Shown here: piece after piece, positions 61,295 to 64,000 of the stretch
How the letters are laid out: the number at the start of each line of letters is the position of its first letter
How positions within the stretch are numbered: position 1 is the first letter of the stretch
Assembly (NCBI RefSeq): GCF_003459245.1
Contig: NZ_QRVG01000001.1
Span: forward strand, 186,001 to 250,000
Direction: 5' to 3'
Origin: Collinsella sp. AF23-2
GTDB lineage: Bacteria > Actinomycetota > Coriobacteriia > Coriobacteriales > Coriobacteriaceae
DNA: 64,000 nt
Notes under the pieces: generated by a model
What the model saw: only the letters and a program-made list of their open reading frames with translations
What the model was told of the DNA's origin: nothing
Databases searched by the model: none
Made by a program: the position numbers and the translations under genes

Positions 61295-63445
61295 TTAGTA
61301 CTGGCTCTCGTGCTTGCTAAAGAAGTCGAAGCGCGGGGGCAGCGGCTTCACGCGGTGCTCGCCGGGCTTCTCGCCCAGGATCTCCACGAACTCGTCCGTG
61401 GAGGCAAAGATGTTATCCCAGCTAAAGAAAGCGACCGGGTCGACGTCGAAGTACTCGCAGATGAGCTCGCAGCCGGCCGGCACAATACCGTGCATCAGGA
61501 CGGTCGCCACGCGCAGCTCGGTAAAGGCGTCGACAAGGGCCTGCGTCATCGCGGCATTGGCCGGCTCGCCCTCGAGCTTGTTGGCGGCCTTGGAGGCGTC
61601 GCTCCAGCGCTTGTTGGCGGCGCGCAGGTAGTCGTCGCACACGGCAAGCGCGCGGTGCGTCTCGAACTTGTACATGGCCTGCTCAAAGGCGAGGGCTGCC
61701 TGCTGGGCGGCTTCGACCACGGTGTCAGAAGCGGCACCGGCGGGGATGCAGCCGTTGCGGTAGGGGCTCTCGTCGCCTTCCTTGACGGCGACGCCGTAGA
61801 AGCAGCTGCGGGCCAGACGGTTGAACACGCCGGTCAGCAGCGCGCTCTCCTTAAGGGCCGGGTCGATAACGCGCTTGTCGTCGCAGGCGCGTACCTCGTT
61901 GCCGTCCTTGTCCTTGCCGGTCACACGCGTGTCGTATGCCTTGGGGCTAAAGCTCACCGGCTTCTCGGACAGGCCGAGCGACAGCCAGTGCGCGCGCATC
62001 TGCTCGCAGGTGTAGTGGTTGAGCAGGTCGTCTGCCGGCGGGGGAGGCGTCTGCGAGGACGAGCTGGCCTTTTTGCCCATGTAGAGCAGGTGGTAGCAGG
62101 CGCTGACGGTGCTCTGCGTGAGGTCCCAGCCCAGGGCCTCCCACATGGCGGTCTGCGCGATGCAGTAGAAATAGATGTTGTCCTGACCGATGAACTGGTA
62201 AATCTGAGCGTCGTCAGAGCACCACCAGTCGCGCCAGTCGAGCGAGCTGTGCTGGTAGGTGGGTGCGGGCACCTGCGTGGAGTCGTCGGCGGGCTCGCCC
62301 ATGAGGGCGGCATCCTGGGCGGCGACGCCCTCGGTCACGCCGGCGGCCTTGGCATCGCGCGCGAGCACGGTACGCGTATAGCTGATGGGCGCCCACAGGC
62401 TCTCGGGCCAGCACCAGCAGGTGACGTCGGAGACGCCATCGACCTCGGGCACCGGAACGCCCCAGTCGATGTTGCCGGTGATGCGGAAGGGCACGAGTGC
62501 CTTGCCGCTGCGGAAGCGCACGCCACCGTTGGCGAGCACCGCGTGGGCGTCGTCGCGCTCCTTCCAGCTGGGGAAGGTGACGGTAAAGCTGCTCTTGTTG
62601 CCCTCGGGCTCCAGCACGGTGTGCTCGGGGAGCTGGTCCTCGACGGCATCGAAGGCCTCGCGGAACTTGTTCTGGATGTAGAGCTGAGCCGGCAGCAGCC
62701 ACTCCTCCATGGTCTTGGAGACCACGGAGCGAACCTGCGGGTTCTGGGCGAGCTTGGCGGTATAGGTCTTCATAAAGTCGAGGTAGGCCGGCAGATCAAA
62801 GTAGAGATTGTCGACCGGGCGCAGCTCGGGCACCTCGCCGGTGAGCTGGCTCTTGGGCGCGATGAGCTCCTCGGGCTCAAACTGGTGGCCCAGATCGCAC
62901 TCGTCGGCATAAGCCTTCTCGGACTTGCAGCCCTGGATGGGGCAGCGGCCGATGACCTGGCGGCCGTTGAGGAACGTGCCGGCCTTGGCATCGTAGAACT
63001 GCAGCGTGGAGCGCTTGGAGATGGTGCCCTGCTCGTGCAGACGCTCGATAATCTCCGCGGTCACCTCGTTGTGAATCTGCGCAGCCGGCTCAAGGCCCGA
63101 GCCGCCGTAGATGTCACAGCTGATGTTGTAGTTGTTGAGGGTCGCGGCCTGGCGGGAGTGATTGGACTCGACATACTCGCCGATGGACTTATCGTAGCCT
63201 TCATTCTCCTTGAGCTTGCGGTAGCTCTCCATGATGGGCGAGCCGTAGCAGTCGGTGCCCGAGGTGAAGATGACGTTCTCGCGGCCCAGGCGGTCGCGCA
63301 GGAAGCGGGCGAAGAAGTCGGCCGGGACAAAGACGCCACCGACGTGGCCAAAGTGAAGGCCCTTGTTGCCGTAGGGCTCGCCGGCGGTAACGATGGCGCG
63401 GCGAGGCCAGCTGGGACGGTCGTTCATGGAGTATTTGGATGCCAT
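61295..63445 (-). CDS. metG: Methionyl-tRNA synthetase-like class I ligase, divergent KMSKS
   Basis: A 716-residue class I synthetase of the MetRS type. The HIGH motif is HFGH (31-34, in GLHFGHVGG). The zinc-knuckle insertion contains CPIQGC and DECDLGH. The anticodon-binding domain has NRLARSCFYGVAV and ELICEYFDVDPVAFFSWDN. The KMSKS loop, however, reads GKKASSSSQ near residue 460, so the second lysine is missing, and CWCWPESLWAPISY replaces the usual YVWFDAPIGY. It may be a functional lineage-specific MetRS or a paralogue; I cannot tell without the rest of the genome. The ATG at 63445 has GAAGGAG four bases upstream. Confidence 0.8.
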   Translation of the reverse strand: MASKYSMNDRPSWPRRAIVTAGEPYGNKGLHFGHVGGVFVPADFFARFLRDRLGRENVIFTSGTDCYGSPIMESYRKLKENEGYDKSIGEYVESNHSRQAATLNNYNISCDIYGGSGLEPAAQIHNEVTAEIIERLHEQGTISKRSTLQFYDAKAGTFLNGRQVIGRCPIQGCKSEKAYADECDLGHQFEPEELIAPKSQLTGEVPELRPVDNLYFDLPAYLDFMKTYTAKLAQNPQVRSVVSKTMEEWLLPAQLYIQNKFREAFDAVEDQLPEHTVLEPEGNKSSFTVTFPSWKERDDAHAVLANGGVRFRSGKALVPFRITGNIDWGVPVPEVDGVSDVTCWCWPESLWAPISYTRTVLARDAKAAGVTEGVAAQDAALMGEPADDSTQVPAPTYQHSSLDWRDWWCSDDAQIYQFIGQDNIYFYCIAQTAMWEALGWDLTQSTVSACYHLLYMGKKASSSSQTPPPPADDLLNHYTCEQMRAHWLSLGLSEKPVSFSPKAYDTRVTGKDKDGNEVRACDDKRVIDPALKESALLTGVFNRLARSCFYGVAVKEGDESPYRNGCIPAGAASDTVVEAAQQAALAFEQAMYKFETHRALAVCDDYLRAANKRWSDASKAANKLEGEPANAAMTQALVDAFTELRVATVLMHGIVPAGCELICEYFDVDPVAFFSWDNIFASTDEFVEILGEKPGEHRVKPLPPRFDFFSKHESQY

Positions 63446-63577
63446 GGGACTCCTTCGCATATGGTAAGAGCGCGGCCGGGCGCAAGGCCTGGCGATGCGG
63501 TGGTCAATTCGTGCATATCGTTCGACATTATCGCACATGCGGACGGGTACGTGGCAGGGGCGCTATCCTAAGATGCT

Positions 63578-64000
63578 ATGAATGAGATTTCCAACATACA
63601 TGCGTTTGAGGACGAGGATTTTCTACACGCTTGCTTCGTGTGGGGGATGGCCGTGATCGCGGTGTTTGCCGTGTGCCTGGTGCCGGTGTTTATGCTGTTG
63701 GGCGGGCCTGCGGACTTGGACGCGGCTGAGGCGGGCGGCTGGATGGCTGTCGTGGGCTGGATAGTCGGCTTGGCTGCGGTCTCAATGGCATCGTTTGCCG
63801 TGCACGAGCTGGTGCATGCGGTGTTTTTTAAGCTGCTGGCGCCTGCGGGCGCGCAGGTGACCTTTGGGGCGAATCGCGAGACGGCGATGATCTATGCCTG
63901 CGCCGAGGGCGTTGTGTATTCGCGCCGGCGGTACATGGCGGTTTGTCTGGCGCCGACGGTTGTTGTGACGACAACGCTTGCCCTGGGGTTTGCGTTTTCG
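63578..64000 (+). CDS. DUF3267-like membrane zincin, 5' part
   Basis: An ATG at 63578 opens a frame that runs off the window. The visible 141 residues begin MNEISNIHAFEDEDFLHAC, have two transmembrane helices, and contain HELVHAVFF, an HExxH zinc-protease motif within a membrane segment, as in DUF3267 proteins. A later hydrophobic helix (MAVCLAPTVVVTTTLAL) is cut by the window end. No ribosome site precedes the start, but TATCCT at 63565-63570 is close enough to suggest a nearly leaderless transcript. It is divergent from metG. Confidence 0.7.
   Translation, partial: MNEISNIHAFEDEDFLHACFVWGMAVIAVFAVCLVPVFMLLGGPADLDAAEAGGWMAVVGWIVGLAAVSMASFAVHELVHAVFFKLLAPAGAQVTFGANRETAMIYACAEGVVYSRRRYMAVCLAPTVVVTTTLALGFAFS

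Noticed and set aside
61259-63571. A 770-codon open frame antisense to metG
   Set aside because: It mirrors the synthetase gene, with Leu/Val/Gly bias and no recognisable motif.

Overview
The window is a 64 kb stretch of a G+C-rich chromosome with strong AGGAGG-type ribosome binding sites, many intrinsic terminators and a gut-anaerobe gene set. Features include superoxide reductase, formate-tetrahydrofolate ligase with a separate cyclodeaminase and FolD, class III fructose-bisphosphatase, class III-like DnaE with a PHP domain, AddAB, and sortase- or membrane-anchored surface proteins. I infer a member of the Coriobacteriia, most like Collinsella. This rests on gene content and style, not on a database comparison. 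No rRNA, tRNA, CRISPR array or transposase gene was seen.

Layout. 1-9.9 kb: end of a DUF1275 membrane protein, a Tubby/LURP-one-like protein, iron alcohol dehydrogenase, M42 aminopeptidase, a helix-turn-helix/HipA-like kinase fusion, mnmA, and cysK divergent from an Rrf2 regulator with a candidate operator over the cysK -10. Then a holin-like membrane protein and a TrpR-like regulator. 10-29.3 kb: a DNA replication and repair block (addB-addA, dnaE, a SWIM/SNF2 helicase, ruvCAB with a LexA-type box), interrupted by a superoxide reductase and a NadE-like protein whose catalytic motifs are all degenerate. 29.4-35 kb: fhs, a PASTA-like membrane protein, a CDF metal transporter and a zinc-ribbon protein.

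35.1-38.2 kb is the most accessory-looking part. It holds a frame-split SHOCT protein, an unannotated 30-codon peptide gene between two mirrored promoter/leader elements, a 73-residue orphan, an ADP-ribosylglycohydrolase and a YhcG-type PDDEXK nuclease. 38.4-45.2 kb: PH-like protein, a Tat-exported, LADTG-anchored PI-phospholipase C, two tandem paralogous lipoproteins, fchA-folD and a 232-bp inverted-repeat element. 45.2-49.1 kb: C69 dipeptidase, a small helical protein and an AarF/UbiB kinase.

49.2-54.2 kb: a cobalamin riboswitch precedes two membrane-anchored surface proteins that together carry five DUF4430 (transcobalamin-like) domains. This is the best candidate for an uncharacterised system: B12-controlled corrinoid capture at the cell surface. 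54.3-64 kb: two GtrA paralogues, fbp with a perfect 10-bp operator-like inverted repeat, DegV, an unrecognised TIM-barrel-like protein, a 56-residue membrane protein, an RsmB-family RNA methyltransferase, a MetRS with an aberrant KMSKS loop and the start of a DUF3267-like membrane zincin.

Several families of short repeated hairpins and inverted-repeat elements sit in the intergenic spaces. All start sites were chosen from ribosome binding site spacing.
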